Positions 34,643 through 44,034 of a stretch of 64,000 bases of DNA are shown in pieces. Position numbers and translations under genes: made by a program. Source of the DNA: Paraperlucidibaca baekdonensis (GTDB lineage: Bacteria > Pseudomonadota > Gammaproteobacteria > Pseudomonadales > Moraxellaceae); the NCBI RefSeq assembly GCF_003387535.1, contig NZ_QUNR01000002.1:474468-538467 (forward strand), in the 5' to 3' direction. Below the pieces are notes generated by a model. That model did not search any database. It was not told where the DNA came from and worked only from the letters and a program-made list of their open reading frames with translations. Positions within the stretch are counted from its first letter, which is position 1; each line of letters begins with the position of its first letter.

Positions 34643-35296
34643 ATGTCTATTCGTCTTGATGATATTGCCCCTGATTTCACTGCCGATTCCACCATTGGCC
34701 AGTTAAGCCTGCACCAGTGGATGGGCGAAAGTTATGCGATTTTATTTTCGCATCCAAAAGATTTCACGCCGGTGTGCACCACGGAGTTTGGTGCGGTAGC
34801 CCAACTGGCGCCGGAGTTCGCCAAGCGCAATACCAAGGTCATGGGGGTGTCAGTCGACAGCGTTGAAGAGCACGTCAAATGGCAGCGTGATATTGCCGCG
34901 TTTTCCGGCGCGCCAGCGGACTTCCCGATCATTGATGACACGTCATTAGCGGTCTCAAAACTCTATGACATGCTGCCTGCCGGTGCGTATTTACCCAATG
35001 ACCGTACGCCAGCAAATAGCGCTACTGTGCGCACAGTATTTATTATTGGTCCCGACAAAAAAGTCCGTTTGACGATGTCTTATCCGATGTCTGTGGGGCG
35101 TAACTTTGCTGAGATTTTGCGTGCCTTAGATGCGATTCAAATCACCGATGGTGTGCCGATTGCGACGCCGGCGGGCTGGGTACCAGGTGAAGATGTCATT
35201 GTTGGTTTGAGCCTCAACGATGCGCAGGCCACTGAGCGTTTTGGCAATTTAAACATTCAGTTACCTTACCTGCGCTTTGCCAAACCTAGTCGCTAA
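34643..35296 (+). CDS. 1-Cys peroxiredoxin (Prx6 type)
   Basis: 217 aa from ATG 34643 (AAGGA 8 nt upstream). Peroxidatic Cys45 in FSHPKDFTPVCTTEFG, and the long C-terminal Prx6 arm with RTVFIIGPDKKVRLTMSYP. No second resolving Cys in the usual place. Reduces H2O2/alkyl peroxides in the cytosol. Confidence 0.93.
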   Translation: MSIRLDDIAPDFTADSTIGQLSLHQWMGESYAILFSHPKDFTPVCTTEFGAVAQLAPEFAKRNTKVMGVSVDSVEEHVKWQRDIAAFSGAPADFPIIDDTSLAVSKLYDMLPAGAYLPNDRTPANSATVRTVFIIGPDKKVRLTMSYPMSVGRNFAEILRALDAIQITDGVPIATPAGWVPGEDVIVGLSLNDAQATERFGNLNIQLPYLRFAKPSR

Positions 35297-35483
35297 GCGC
35301 GACTAACCCGTGGGCGCTTGTGGGTGCATTGTTGCAAAACACCTACAGGCGCTTACATCTTTACCACTCTAATGGCCGCCAAAAACAAATCCAAGACAGA
35401 CGCTCAAATACTGCCTCAATTACCATCCGCGCCGCTGAAAACACGCAATCAGCTAACCCGTTTGTGTCAGAGGAAGTCAGTAG

Positions 35484-35576
35484 ATGAAAGCGTTATTTTA
35501 TTCGTGGATATTGATAATCGGTTTGTTAGGTTGGCAAGTTGGCCTCGGTAGCCTTTGGCACCGATTTGTATTTTAA
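35484..35576 (+). CDS. Possible 30-aa membrane peptide
   Basis: ATG 35484 with a strong GAGGAAG 8 nt upstream. Product MKALFYSWILIIGLLGWQVG followed by a short aromatic tail; one hydrophobic helix. It lies in the ~315-bp gap between the peroxiredoxin and rsuA, where I see no other convincing gene (a 59-codon frame from ATG 35372 lacks an SD). Unrecognised; could be a chance frame. Confidence 0.35.
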   Translation: MKALFYSWILIIGLLGWQVGLGSLWHRFVF

Positions 35577-35612
35577 TTCCTGCCATTATTGGTTTGACGT
35601 GATGCAAGGCCT

Positions 35613-36359
35613 ATGCGCTGCAGTGCCACGCGCTTGGATCGCTTTATCCGCGCCCACAGTTCATTTCCGCAAAGCGCCGTTCGCGCGCTCATCGCCCAAC
35701 AGCGCATTCAAGTGGATGCGCAGTGTGCGCATTCTGTGCAACAAGTGGTCACACCATTTTCCCGCATAACGCTCGATGGCGAATGCCTGCAAGATGGTCG
35801 TGAGCGGCTATATATGATGCTGCATAAGCCGCAAGGCGTTGTCAGCGCCACGCAAGATGCCCAGCACCGCACTGCGCTCGACTTGATCGATCATCCGCAC
35901 AAAGATCAGCTGCATATTGTTGGCCGCTTAGACATCAACTCCACCGGCTTGCTGTTGTTCAGCAACGATGGTGCTTGGTCACGGCGCATCAGCCTGCCGG
36001 CGAGTCGCTGCCTTAAGTGCTACGAAGTGACGCTGGCGCAGCCGCTGAACGCAAGTGCCGTTGCCGCGTTTGCGCAGGGCATGTATTTCGCTTATGAAAA
36101 TATCACCACGCAGCCCGCTGAGCTGATTATTCACACGCCTTACACGGCCACGGTGTCGTTGACCGAGGGCAAATATCATCAAGTCAAACGCATGTTTGCG
36201 GCGCTTGGCAACCGCGTGATGCGCTTGCATCGGCGCTCGGTAGGTGGCCTGTCATTAGGCGATCTGGCGGTAGGCCAAAGCCGGCTATTAACGGCGTCCG
36301 AATGCCTGTGCTTAGCGCCGTTTGACGACGAAAACTTGACGTTGCCCGCCGAGGTATAG
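35613..36359 (+). CDS. rsuA: RsuA-family 16S rRNA pseudouridine synthase
   Basis: 248 aa. N-terminal S4-like RNA-binding segment (LDRFIRAHSSFPQSAVRALI), then the catalytic GRLDINSTGLLLFSNDG with the Asp nucleophile, and EGKYHQVKRMFAALGNRVMRLHR. Best match is RsuA (pseudouridine 516 of 16S rRNA); RluE/RluF-type cannot be fully excluded. Its 3' end overlaps the convergent methyltransferase gene by 48 bp. Confidence 0.88.
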   Translation: MRCSATRLDRFIRAHSSFPQSAVRALIAQQRIQVDAQCAHSVQQVVTPFSRITLDGECLQDGRERLYMMLHKPQGVVSATQDAQHRTALDLIDHPHKDQLHIVGRLDINSTGLLLFSNDGAWSRRISLPASRCLKCYEVTLAQPLNASAVAAFAQGMYFAYENITTQPAELIIHTPYTATVSLTEGKYHQVKRMFAALGNRVMRLHRRSVGGLSLGDLAVGQSRLLTASECLCLAPFDDENLTLPAEV

Positions 36360-37193
36360 CCACGGGTCATCTATTGGGCCGTGCGCAATGATCTCGTGAG
36401 CAACACGGGCTTGATGAAAGCAGGCCGCCTGCGCGTGGGCCTCCGCCGGGTTGAGGTGCAATGTCATTAATACCCCCCCTGGCTTGAGGAGGCCCAGTAC
36501 ATGCTCGGTGAGCGCCGCGGGATCGAAGTAATTGAGCGGCAGCCCCCACGATAAATGCGGTTTCGTAAAGACAAAGGGCATCAGCCAAGTAATGACGTTG
36601 TAGGACTCGGCATGGTCACGAATATCGCGCTGCAGGAAGCGGCCGTGCAGATCGGCGGCGGGGCGTTGCTGGCGCAGCCAATCCTGCGTCAACGCCAAGA
36701 GCGCCTGCGCATAGCCGGCGCGCGTAAAGCCATCACGGTAACGCCGGCCGCCATCGAGTTCGAGGGCATCGAGCTGCAAGCCTTGCCGCGGCGAGGGCAG
36801 CGCCGCCAGCGCCAGCGTGGCCAAGCCGAGCGCATAGGCCGCATTTTTGCAGCCAATATCAAGCCAGCGTAGCGGCTGTTCTGCGCGCGGGGCGAGTGCC
36901 GGCAGCAGCCAGTCATGGCCGTGATGAACAACGCTTAAGCTGTCGGCCAGCACTTGCGGTGGCAAGTCGGTGGGCCAGGTCGCCATCGCCGGATGGCTCG
37001 CGCATAGCCGCTGCTGCTGTGCCAGCGCATGAGCGTATTGGGTCGGGTTGAGCGCCGGTGCATTCGGCAGGCCGGCGCGCATGTCGGCGAGGCTAGGCAG
37101 GCGCGGCGCTTTCGCGGGCATTGAACGCAGCCAAAAATCGAGGCTGTGACGGCCAGAGACGAGTCTGTGCCAGAGCGCGTTTGGCTTAACCAT
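36312..37193 (-). CDS. SAM-dependent methyltransferase, unknown substrate
   Basis: 293 aa. SAM-binding motif RWLDIGCKNAAYALGLATLA near residue 108, acidic loop LDALELDGGRRY, and LKPGGVLMTLHLNP late. Specificity unknown; no zinc finger or other domain. Convergent with rsuA and sharing 48 bp of coding sequence with it. Confidence 0.75.
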   Translation of the reverse strand: MVKPNALWHRLVSGRHSLDFWLRSMPAKAPRLPSLADMRAGLPNAPALNPTQYAHALAQQQRLCASHPAMATWPTDLPPQVLADSLSVVHHGHDWLLPALAPRAEQPLRWLDIGCKNAAYALGLATLALAALPSPRQGLQLDALELDGGRRYRDGFTRAGYAQALLALTQDWLRQQRPAADLHGRFLQRDIRDHAESYNVITWLMPFVFTKPHLSWGLPLNYFDPAALTEHVLGLLKPGGVLMTLHLNPAEAHAQAACFHQARVAHEIIAHGPIDDPWLYLGGQRQVFVVKRR

Positions 37194-37326
37194 CGGCAGG
37201 TATTATCCTTTTGTGCGTTTGATCTGCGCTGCAGCGCAAATGCATCAGTCTATGCTGCCGCGATGCGCTGGCAAAGTCGGTGACCCATGGCGCGCTGAAG
37301 CCGCGCTCTGATAAGGACATAAAATC

Positions 37327-37968
37327 ATGTTGTCTATCCTGCAGTTTCCAGACCGTCCTCAGCGCGTAGAGGCCGCTCGTGGTCCTTGTATTGCCGCGAT
37401 TTATGGCTTTGCCTCGCGTGAGCATATGCAGCGGCATTTGCTTGCCTTTGTGCGTGCGGCGGGCTACTCCGACACCACGCTCTATGGTCATGCACAAGCA
37501 CGCTTGATGGCCGATGATCTGCAACAGGCCGCGAGTCAGGGACGACCCATTGTGCTGATTGGCTTCAGTCAAGGCGGCTTTGAGGCCATGACCGTGGCGC
37601 GCGAGCTGAAGCAGCGCGGCGTTCGCGTTGACTTGATGGTGCTCATTGCGGCGCGTGGCATCGGGCGTTTACTGCCGCGCCGCTGGGGTGCCGATATGCG
37701 CCATGTGCCAGAAAATGTCACGCTGTGCCTGAACTATTTTGCCGAGGGCGATGTCATGGGCTCTGATCGCCGACACGACGACAACTTAGTCAGCGCTCTG
37801 GCTGAGACCACGCGCATCGAAAATATTGCCTTCACCCGCGATGACAACATTTCGCACGTTGGCCTCTCGCGTTGCTATCCCAGCGATCGCCTCCAGCCAA
37901 TACTCACGCAGCGTTTACACAATCGCTTGCTCGCCGAGTTAAACGCATTGCAGGAACTAGGCGCATGA
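37327..37968 (+). CDS. Alpha/beta-hydrolase-fold protein
   Basis: 213 aa. Nucleophile elbow GFSQGG (about residue 79) after VLIGF, and a late DDNISHVGL that could supply the catalytic His. No signal peptide. Resembles small esterase/thioesterase-like proteins; substrate unknown. It overlaps the SDR remnant by 4 bp (ATGA). Confidence 0.65.
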   Translation: MLSILQFPDRPQRVEAARGPCIAAIYGFASREHMQRHLLAFVRAAGYSDTTLYGHAQARLMADDLQQAASQGRPIVLIGFSQGGFEAMTVARELKQRGVRVDLMVLIAARGIGRLLPRRWGADMRHVPENVTLCLNYFAEGDVMGSDRRHDDNLVSALAETTRIENIAFTRDDNISHVGLSRCYPSDRLQPILTQRLHNRLLAELNALQELGA

Positions 37969-38363
37969 CGCAACTGACAAATAAAGTGGTATGGATCACC
38001 GGCGCGTCCGGTGGCATTGGCGAGGCGTTGGCGCTCGCCGCGGCGGCGCGTGGCGCGAAGTTGATCTTAACGGCGCGGCGTGAATCGGAGCTCGCACGAG
38101 TGCGCCAGGCTTGCCCACGCTTCGTGAAAACCAATGTATCGATCAATGCCTTAGGCCCCGATGGCAAAGCCTTTGGTGAGCTTGACCCCGATATTGGCAA
38201 GGGCATGGCGCCAAGTGCCTGCGCTGAGCGCATTTGGCAGGCGGTTGAGCGTGATCAAGAAGAGGTAATGATTGCCGGCAAAGAGCGTATTGCGGTGTAT
38301 TTAAAACGGTTTTTGCCGTTGAGCCTCTACACGGCGTTTGCCCGCCGATTGAAGGTGAACTAG
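37965..38363 (+). pseudogene. Short-chain dehydrogenase with internal in-frame deletion
   Basis: 132 aa against ~260 for the family. The N-terminal Rossmann part is intact ([34 protein letters not shown]) and then jumps straight to a normal SDR C-terminus ([37 protein letters not shown]). The catalytic Ser and YxxxK region is missing, so reductase activity is not expected. The frame is preserved across the join (near 38115). Coupled to the hydrolase gene by ATGA. Confidence 0.75.
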
Positions 38364-38373
38364 CTATAAAAAA

Positions 38374-38405
38374 GCTTCCGACGCCTAGGCGCCGGAAGCC
38401 TTTTT
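38374..38405. terminator. Bidirectional terminator
   Basis: GCTTCCG (38374-38380) pairs with CGGAAGC (38393-38399), preceded by an A run and followed by TTTTT. It sits between convergent genes and can serve both. Confidence 0.85.
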
Positions 38406-38413
38406 ATTACCGC

Positions 38414-39130
38414 TTATATGCTTTTATGGTCGAGCTTCTTGTCATCAAAAAACTCGATTTTGCCGGTGCTAACATTGTGCATCGCACCGATGACAATGAG
38501 TTTGCCGTTGGCAATCAGATCACGAATGATCGGGCTGCGGTCAGCAATATTACGTACCGTTAAGTCGACGTTGGCATGTGCGACGTCATTGACAAAGGCC
38601 TTGTTTTTCGAGGTTTTAACCTCGTGCTTGTGGCCAACCGAATACACCGCGGGGGCAATGTTAGACAAGGTGCTGGTCAAGTTACCCATTTGGATATTAT
38701 CGCAAGCGCCTTTCACCGCACCGCACTCGGTGTGGCCTAAAACCACGATGACCTTGGAGCCAGCCACGGCCGTGGCGAATTCCAAGCTGCCCAAAATATC
38801 TGAGTTGATGAAGTTGCCAGCAACTCGGGCGGAGAAAATATCGCCAACGCCTTTATCGAAGACAATTTCATGCGGCACGCGTGAGTCAATACAGCCGAGT
38901 ACCGTGGCCATGGGGTATTGGCCGCCGGCAGACGCTTTGATTTGCTCAGCAAAATTACGCTCTAGGGGTTTGTCGTCGAGAAAGCGCTTGTTGCCATCTT
39001 TCATGAGTTGCACGACTTCCGTTGGCGTGAGTGCGGCTTGGGTTTCAGCGTTTAAGGGTTTGGTGATGTCACGGGCAAAGCCGGAAACCGAAAAAGCCAT
39101 TAAGGCGGCTGCTAAGACGACACGTTTCAT
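38414..39130 (-). CDS. Periplasmic beta-class carbonic anhydrase
   Basis: 238 aa with a Sec signal peptide (MKRVVLAAALMAFSVSGFA). Zinc ligands and Asp/Arg dyad in GCIDSRVPHE and GHTECGAVKGAC. Interconverts CO2 and bicarbonate; export makes it periplasmic. Starts 155 bp from the divergent AraC gene, which may control it. Confidence 0.92.
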   Translation of the reverse strand: MKRVVLAAALMAFSVSGFARDITKPLNAETQAALTPTEVVQLMKDGNKRFLDDKPLERNFAEQIKASAGGQYPMATVLGCIDSRVPHEIVFDKGVGDIFSARVAGNFINSDILGSLEFATAVAGSKVIVVLGHTECGAVKGACDNIQMGNLTSTLSNIAPAVYSVGHKHEVKTSKNKAFVNDVAHANVDLTVRNIADRSPIIRDLIANGKLIVIGAMHNVSTGKIEFFDDKKLDHKSI

Positions 39131-39196
39131 GATGCTTCCTTCCTGTGAGATTTCGACCTCGTCACTCTAGGGCTTGCGACACACTAAAAGATAGGC

Positions 39197-39232
39197 CATT
39201 TGGCTGATTATGATATGGGTCATATGGCTGAT
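39197..39232 (+). promoter_or_regulatory. Direct repeats, probable AraC-type binding sites
   Basis: CATTTGGCTGAT (39197-39208) and CATATGGCTGAT (39221-39232), period 24 bp, in the gap between the carbonic anhydrase and the AraC gene. Similar paired repeats occur at the other AraC loci in the window. Confidence 0.5.
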
Positions 39233-39284
39233 ATTGATGAATGCGGTTGCTTGCAGAGGCGACAGTGTTTTGACATTTTCAGAC

Positions 39285-40310
39285 ATGTCAAAAATTCAGC
39301 CCACCCTGCAAACGGTTTACTACGCAAGCAACTACGTTGGCTTGCTATTTGACTATGTAGCAGCGCAAGGTCTGAATGCCGAAGACGTGCTGGGCGAGCC
39401 ACGCCCATCAGGTGGCAACAGCCTGCAGGTGTTTACCGGTGCGCAATGGCAATGTTTATTGCAACGCGCCGCGGTAGCGTTGGATGACTCGCTCTTAGGC
39501 CTTCACGTTGGCCAAACCATTGAACCGGCGACATTAGGTGCGCTCGGTTACGTTTTTACGGCGTGCCAACATTTAGGCGCGGCATTGCTGCGCTGGCAGC
39601 AATACGAGCGCTTGATCAGCAATGTGGAAACCTCCGTTCTGACCTTATCTCCCGTTGCCGTTGAAATTGTGTTTGTTAATGCGCCTAAGGACTTAGGCCC
39701 GTTAATCGACGAGGCCGCACTGACTGCGATTGTCGAGTTTTCGCGGCGACTCATTGGCCAATGTGCGGCGGTGAGCGAGGTTTGTTTTGTCAATCCTGCG
39801 CCAAAAGACATCAGCGCGTATGAAGCCTATTTCGGTGGTGTGGTGCGATTTGCGCAGCCGGTCACCAGTTTGCGGATTGATTTCGGCCTATTGCAACAAC
39901 CCGTGTTACAGCCCGATGCCACCTTGCTGGCCATGATGGAGCACCAGGTCAGCACGCTGCTGGCCAGTATGCCGGCAATGGATCATTTGGAGCGTGGTGT
40001 GCGCGAAGCCGTGGCGAATTTGGCGCGTTCAGGCGAGGTCAGCATTGAGCAGGTGGCTGAGCAAATGCACATCACATCTCGCACGCTGCACCGACGATTA
40101 GCGCGAGTGGAGCTAAAGTTTAGCCAACTTCGTGACGATACATTAGTGCACTTGGCGAAAGTTCATCTGCGCGACAGGCGCTTGTCGCTCAATGAAGTCG
40201 CTTGGCTTTTGGGCTATTCAGAACATAGCGTATTTACACGGGCATTTAGTCGCTGGACCGGCATGCCGCCTCAGCGCTGGCGGGATTCTAGTGGTGAGGC
40301 ACTCACGTAA
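39285..40310 (+). CDS. AraC-family regulator, OruR/ArgR-like ligand-binding type
   Basis: 341 aa from ATG 39285 (an in-frame ATG at 39210 lies over the direct repeats and is less likely). N-terminal 'arabinose-binding' domain (LGAALLRWQQYERLIS) and a C-terminal double HTH: SIEQVAEQMHITSRTLHRRL and SLNEVAWLLGYSEHSVFTRAFSRWTGMPPQRWR. Ligand unknown. Divergent from the carbonic anhydrase gene. Confidence 0.88.
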   Translation: MSKIQPTLQTVYYASNYVGLLFDYVAAQGLNAEDVLGEPRPSGGNSLQVFTGAQWQCLLQRAAVALDDSLLGLHVGQTIEPATLGALGYVFTACQHLGAALLRWQQYERLISNVETSVLTLSPVAVEIVFVNAPKDLGPLIDEAALTAIVEFSRRLIGQCAAVSEVCFVNPAPKDISAYEAYFGGVVRFAQPVTSLRIDFGLLQQPVLQPDATLLAMMEHQVSTLLASMPAMDHLERGVREAVANLARSGEVSIEQVAEQMHITSRTLHRRLARVELKFSQLRDDTLVHLAKVHLRDRRLSLNEVAWLLGYSEHSVFTRAFSRWTGMPPQRWRDSSGEALT

Positions 40311-40408
40311 ACCACAGCCGATGTTGAGCGAATGCGTTACGAGTCTGTCTGGAATTGTCAAAATGTTATGGCGTCTGTGCAGCGTAAAATACGCCGGTTC
40401 GTAAAAAT

Positions 40409-40720
40409 GTGCTTGCGCTTATTTCCATTGCATTGATTATTTTGGTCATCGCCATGAATTACAAATTAAATCTTTGTGAGTCACGTATTTGTATCGAGAT
40501 CGGTATCCGTTTATCGGTAACCAACAAATGGCAATGCACGCTGGTGATCAACAACGGCATGGAGCGCCTGCACGAAACCATGGATCCGATTTTTATGACC
40601 GCCAAGCAAGCGCTCAATGCCGCGCTGACGTATCTCCGGTTTCATGCCAATGCCTTTCCTGCACAGTCACAGCTTGCTGTTGCGCATTGGTCACGACAAA
40701 AGCTCGTGACCTTCTATTAA
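40409..40720 (+). CDS. Hypothetical small protein
   Basis: Either 103 aa from GTG 40409, adding a hydrophobic N-terminus LALISIALIILVIA, or 88 aa from ATG 40454. The rest is soluble-looking (LSVTNKWQCTLVINNGMERL). No recognised family and no strong SD. The following stretch 40721-40967 holds no convincing gene. Could be non-coding. Confidence 0.4.
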   Translation: MLALISIALIILVIAMNYKLNLCESRICIEIGIRLSVTNKWQCTLVINNGMERLHETMDPIFMTAKQALNAALTYLRFHANAFPAQSQLAVAHWSRQKLVTFY

Positions 40721-40967
40721 GGCGAGCTTGCTTCGCGACTGATGGCATCAACCAGCGTCTCTTATGCCACTGCCCGTGTTGTATGGCCATCGCGCATGTC
40801 GGCAACCACGGCGCGCGCTCGCCTACGCGATGTGATGCGCATGACGCAGTGAGCAGATGGCCACCGCCGGAGGTTCTCACTCGCGACAGCATTGAGGCGC
40901 ATTGGGGGTATCGGCCGGCGCTTTTATCGCGCGAGGGCCAGCGGCATTTGTTTTTTTAGCGGCGGAT

Positions 40968-41981
40968 TCATTGAGTGAGTTTTATGCGATAGGCAGTCGG
41001 TGTTATGCCTTGCCACTGTCGAAAGGCCAACGTGAAGCTGCGGCGCTCATTAAAGCCTAGTTTCAAGGCAATGCTGTCGATGTCTAAGTCGCTGTCTCGC
41101 AGCATCGCCGTGGCCATATCTTTTCTGACCTGCGCGAGCAATTGCGAATAACTGCTGCCGGCTTTTTTCAGCGCGCGTTGTAGCGTTCGCGGCTGAATAT
41201 GTAGGGCATGAGCCAGCCCATCGAGGCCCTCACCGAGCAGCGCGCGGTGTTGGCGTAACTGCATCTCGGCCTGCATGGCCAACGGCGGTGCGATGCCATC
41301 GCCCAAGACGTATTGGCGAATACTCGCCTCGGCGCGACTGTGTGCCAACGGTAAGCTGCCGGGCAGTGCGCCATCGAGCAAATGGCTGTCGGCGACCATG
41401 GCGTTGTCGCTGGCTTGAAAATCAATGCGGCACTGGAAGTAGGCTTCATACGCTGAGGGGTCACACAGTGGACGATGTTTAAAGCGGATCTGCGTGATGT
41501 AGCCGCGCGAATCGGCAATTTGATGGCCCATGCGCATGACAATGGCCATCATCATTTCAATCAAGAGCGGGTGATCAACGAGTCTCGGGTCATTGGCCGT
41601 GACTTTCGGGCGTAGGCTCATGGCGTCGCCATGATCATTGATCTCAAACACTAAGTCGGGATGCACCAACACAGGCACCCAGTCGAGCACCGGCTTGAGT
41701 TGGCGCAAACTTTGCGCACTGGCCAAAAATGCGGAGAGCGCTGGAATGGTGTCAAAATTGTAGATGTCGGTATAGGCGAACAAAAATCGACCGGTGGTGG
41801 CGCGAGCCTCCAATTGCTCAAACAGCGCCACGAGCACCGACAGCGGCAAAATTGGCGCTTTGCCTTCATCGGTGTGAATGCCTAGCTCAAGACTGGCCAG
41901 CACGGCGCGTAAATCGCTGCCTGAGCGAGCCGCCGCCGTGGTCAGTAAGCTCAAAAAATGCAGATTTAATAGATGGCTCAC
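40968..41981 (-). CDS. AraC-family regulator
   Basis: About 337 aa if started at GTG 41981 (GGAG 12 nt upstream); a GTG at 42038 would give 356 aa but overlaps a promoter repeat. N-terminal OruR-like ligand domain (RATTGRFLFAYTDIYNF), C-terminal HTHs (GLAHALHIQPRTLQRALKKAG, DIDSIALKLGFNERRSFTLA). Divergent from the PF10118 gene, its likely target. Confidence 0.85.
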   Translation of the reverse strand: MSHLLNLHFLSLLTTAAARSGSDLRAVLASLELGIHTDEGKAPILPLSVLVALFEQLEARATTGRFLFAYTDIYNFDTIPALSAFLASAQSLRQLKPVLDWVPVLVHPDLVFEINDHGDAMSLRPKVTANDPRLVDHPLLIEMMMAIVMRMGHQIADSRGYITQIRFKHRPLCDPSAYEAYFQCRIDFQASDNAMVADSHLLDGALPGSLPLAHSRAEASIRQYVLGDGIAPPLAMQAEMQLRQHRALLGEGLDGLAHALHIQPRTLQRALKKAGSSYSQLLAQVRKDMATAMLRDSDLDIDSIALKLGFNERRSFTLAFRQWQGITPTAYRIKLTQ

Positions 41982-42030
41982 TGTCGTTATATGCTCCTTT
42001 GCTGTCGTAATAATAGCCTTAGAGCCGTAA

Positions 42031-42057
42031 GTTACCACCTAGTATGTTGGTGTTACC
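42031..42057 (+). promoter_or_regulatory. Direct repeats with 21-bp period
   Basis: GTTACC at 42031-42036 and 42052-42057, with partly matching flanks, exactly two helical turns apart in the araC/PF10118 divergent gap. Fits an AraC dimer site. Confidence 0.5.
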
Positions 42058-42078
42058 TAACTTTGCGGGAGATAGCTC

Positions 42079-42963
42079 ATGGCACGTCAACAGTATCAAG
42101 AAGCGATTGTGGTGCGTCGAGATTTAGATTTCGGGCTCAGTCACGATGACATTCCGCGCTATTGGATGGCGGGTGACGCCTTTATGACGCGTGTCTTCGA
42201 CGCTGTGCAGTCGACATTTCCCGATGGCGAGCGCTATTTCATCTCGGCCGTTCGCGCATTTCGCGATCGTATCACGGACCCTAAATTGCTTGCCGACGTG
42301 AAAGATTTCACGCAGCAAGAGGGCCAGCATGGCCAGGTTCATACCCGCTACAACGACCGACTGCGTCGCCAAGGTATTGATATTGATGCGTTTACACGGC
42401 GCACTCGGGTCATCACGGAACGTCGCCTAAAAAATCTATCGCCGGAATACAACATCGCCATGACGGCCGCGCTTGAGCATTTCACCGCCATGATGGCCGA
42501 CTTATTTTTTGCGGAAAAAACTATGATGCAGGGCGCTGATGCGCGCGTTCGCGCATTGTTTGCCTGGCATGCCATTGAGGAGATGGAGCACAAGGCCGTG
42601 GCTTTTGATGTTATGCAGCAAGTCGCTGGTGTGGGTTACGCCACACGTGTGACCGCCATGACGCATGCCAGTGTGCTGTTTTCGCTCTACACCGTGGTGT
42701 CACCGTGGTTTATGTTGGCGATGGATGGCTATTCGAAAACGGAGCGTCTGAAGCTCTATGGCAAGCACTTAGGCTGGATGTTTGGTCCGCGCAAGGGCAT
42801 TTTGCCGCGTCTATTGCCCATGTTGGCGAGTTACTATCGCCCCGGCTTTCATCCCAATCACATCCCCACCGTGCATAACTACGCCGCCTGGCTCGAGACC
42901 TTTGAGCGCACCGGCGACTCCATCGCCGCGGCCGATGCCATGCATGAGGCTGCCGTGGCTTAA
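42079..42963 (+). CDS. PF10118-type metal-dependent hydrolase (ferritin-like)
   Basis: 294 aa, helical, no signal peptide. Likely metal ligands: EGQHGQVHTRYN, ALEHFTAMMAD and AWHAIEEMEHKAVAFDVM, giving Glu/His pairs in a four-helix arrangement. Known only as 'predicted metal-dependent hydrolase'; members often occur near fatty-acid or alkane genes. SD GGGAGA lies upstream. It is followed after 45 bp by the Tat/GMC operon and may be cotranscribed. Confidence 0.8.
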   Translation: MARQQYQEAIVVRRDLDFGLSHDDIPRYWMAGDAFMTRVFDAVQSTFPDGERYFISAVRAFRDRITDPKLLADVKDFTQQEGQHGQVHTRYNDRLRRQGIDIDAFTRRTRVITERRLKNLSPEYNIAMTAALEHFTAMMADLFFAEKTMMQGADARVRALFAWHAIEEMEHKAVAFDVMQQVAGVGYATRVTAMTHASVLFSLYTVVSPWFMLAMDGYSKTERLKLYGKHLGWMFGPRKGILPRLLPMLASYYRPGFHPNHIPTVHNYAAWLETFERTGDSIAAADAMHEAAVA

Positions 42964-43008
42964 CAGCACAACCCATCGGTACTCACTTAAAATAACAATA
43001 GGTGCCAC

Positions 43009-44034
43009 ATGACGTTACCCGCCATCCCCCGTCGTCAATTATTAAAGACGGCATTAGCTACCGCCGCTGTGCCGCTCGTGGGTATTCCGCTCACAGCCTG
43101 CCAAGATGACTCAACGAGCCGCCCTGATCGGCGCTTGCCTACGGCAAAGCTGAGCCTACCCATGCAAACCGGGCCGATGTTCTTGAGCGACGCCGAGATG
43201 CAACAGCTGCGTGCATTGGTGGCCACCATTGTGCCCGCCGACACCGCCCCAGGCGCCGATAGCGCGGGCTGTGCGGAGGCGATTCAGCTTTTGTTGTCGG
43301 CGTTTTCTTTTTCGCCGCCGATGATTTTTGCTGGCGGGCCGTTTTCAAATCGCGCGGGTTCATCGGTCAATCATTTCGAGCAATTTATTGAGCTCGATAG
43401 CTATGAAACGCTGGCTTGGAAGCTGCGCATTGAAGGCACGCAAGGGCAGAGCGAGCGCACATTTAATGGTGAGCAGCGCGGCTGGCAGAGCATTTATCGC
43501 GAGGGCTTAGCTGCGCTTGATGGGCTGTCGCCACTGGGCTTACGCTTTGTGCAGATGCCCGCCATCACGCAAACACTGCTGCTGAAAACCACGAGCGATG
43601 CGGCGATTGTCGCCATGATGGATATTGCCGTGACGCAGACCATGGAGTTTATGTATGGCGCGCCCGAATACGGCGGCAATGCCGACTTGGTGGCCTGGCG
43701 ATACACGCAATATGAGGGCGATGTACAACCCACCGGCTATACGCCCGAGCAAGTGATTGAGCCCGATAACCCCGGCTTGCTGGAACTGTTGGGTATTCGT
43801 CGCGGTGAAAATCAGGGCGTTGGTGGTCCGCGTAACACGCCGCGATTAGGCGCTTTATTGCCTGTGCCGGAGATTACCGATGTGCCCATTATTACGGCGA
43901 TTTTGACGCGGCTTATTGCCATGGGATCTGACGAATTTAGTTTGGCGATGATGATTGATGGTCAATCTAGCCGCGAGCGCATTACTGCGTTCGTGACTGC
44001 CAAACAGCCAAAGGCACCGGGAGAAGGCTCATGA
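43009..44034 (+). CDS. Gluconate-2-dehydrogenase subunit-3-like Tat lipoprotein
   Basis: 341 aa. N-terminus IPRRQLLKTALATAAVPLVG (twin-arginine) with a Cys after LTA (Tat lipoprotein). The remainder resembles the small subunit of GMC sugar dehydrogenases (LSDAEMQQLRALVATIVPAD). It overlaps the GMC gene by 4 bp. The small subunit usually carries the signal that exports the flavoprotein. Confidence 0.8.
   Translation: MTLPAIPRRQLLKTALATAAVPLVGIPLTACQDDSTSRPDRRLPTAKLSLPMQTGPMFLSDAEMQQLRALVATIVPADTAPGADSAGCAEAIQLLLSAFSFSPPMIFAGGPFSNRAGSSVNHFEQFIELDSYETLAWKLRIEGTQGQSERTFNGEQRGWQSIYREGLAALDGLSPLGLRFVQMPAITQTLLLKTTSDAAIVAMMDIAVTQTMEFMYGAPEYGGNADLVAWRYTQYEGDVQPTGYTPEQVIEPDNPGLLELLGIRRGENQGVGGPRNTPRLGALLPVPEITDVPIITAILTRLIAMGSDEFSLAMMIDGQSSRERITAFVTAKQPKAPGEGS

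Noticed and set aside
35372..35551. 59-codon frame before rsuA
   Set aside because: No SD and no recognisable fold; overlaps the better-initiated 30-codon frame.
38418..39170. 250-codon plus-strand frame
   Set aside because: Antisense to the carbonic anhydrase gene with zinc-ligand motifs.
40489..40959. 156-codon plus-strand frame
   Set aside because: Overlaps the more plausible small gene at 40409-40720 in another frame; Cys/His-rich low-complexity translation.
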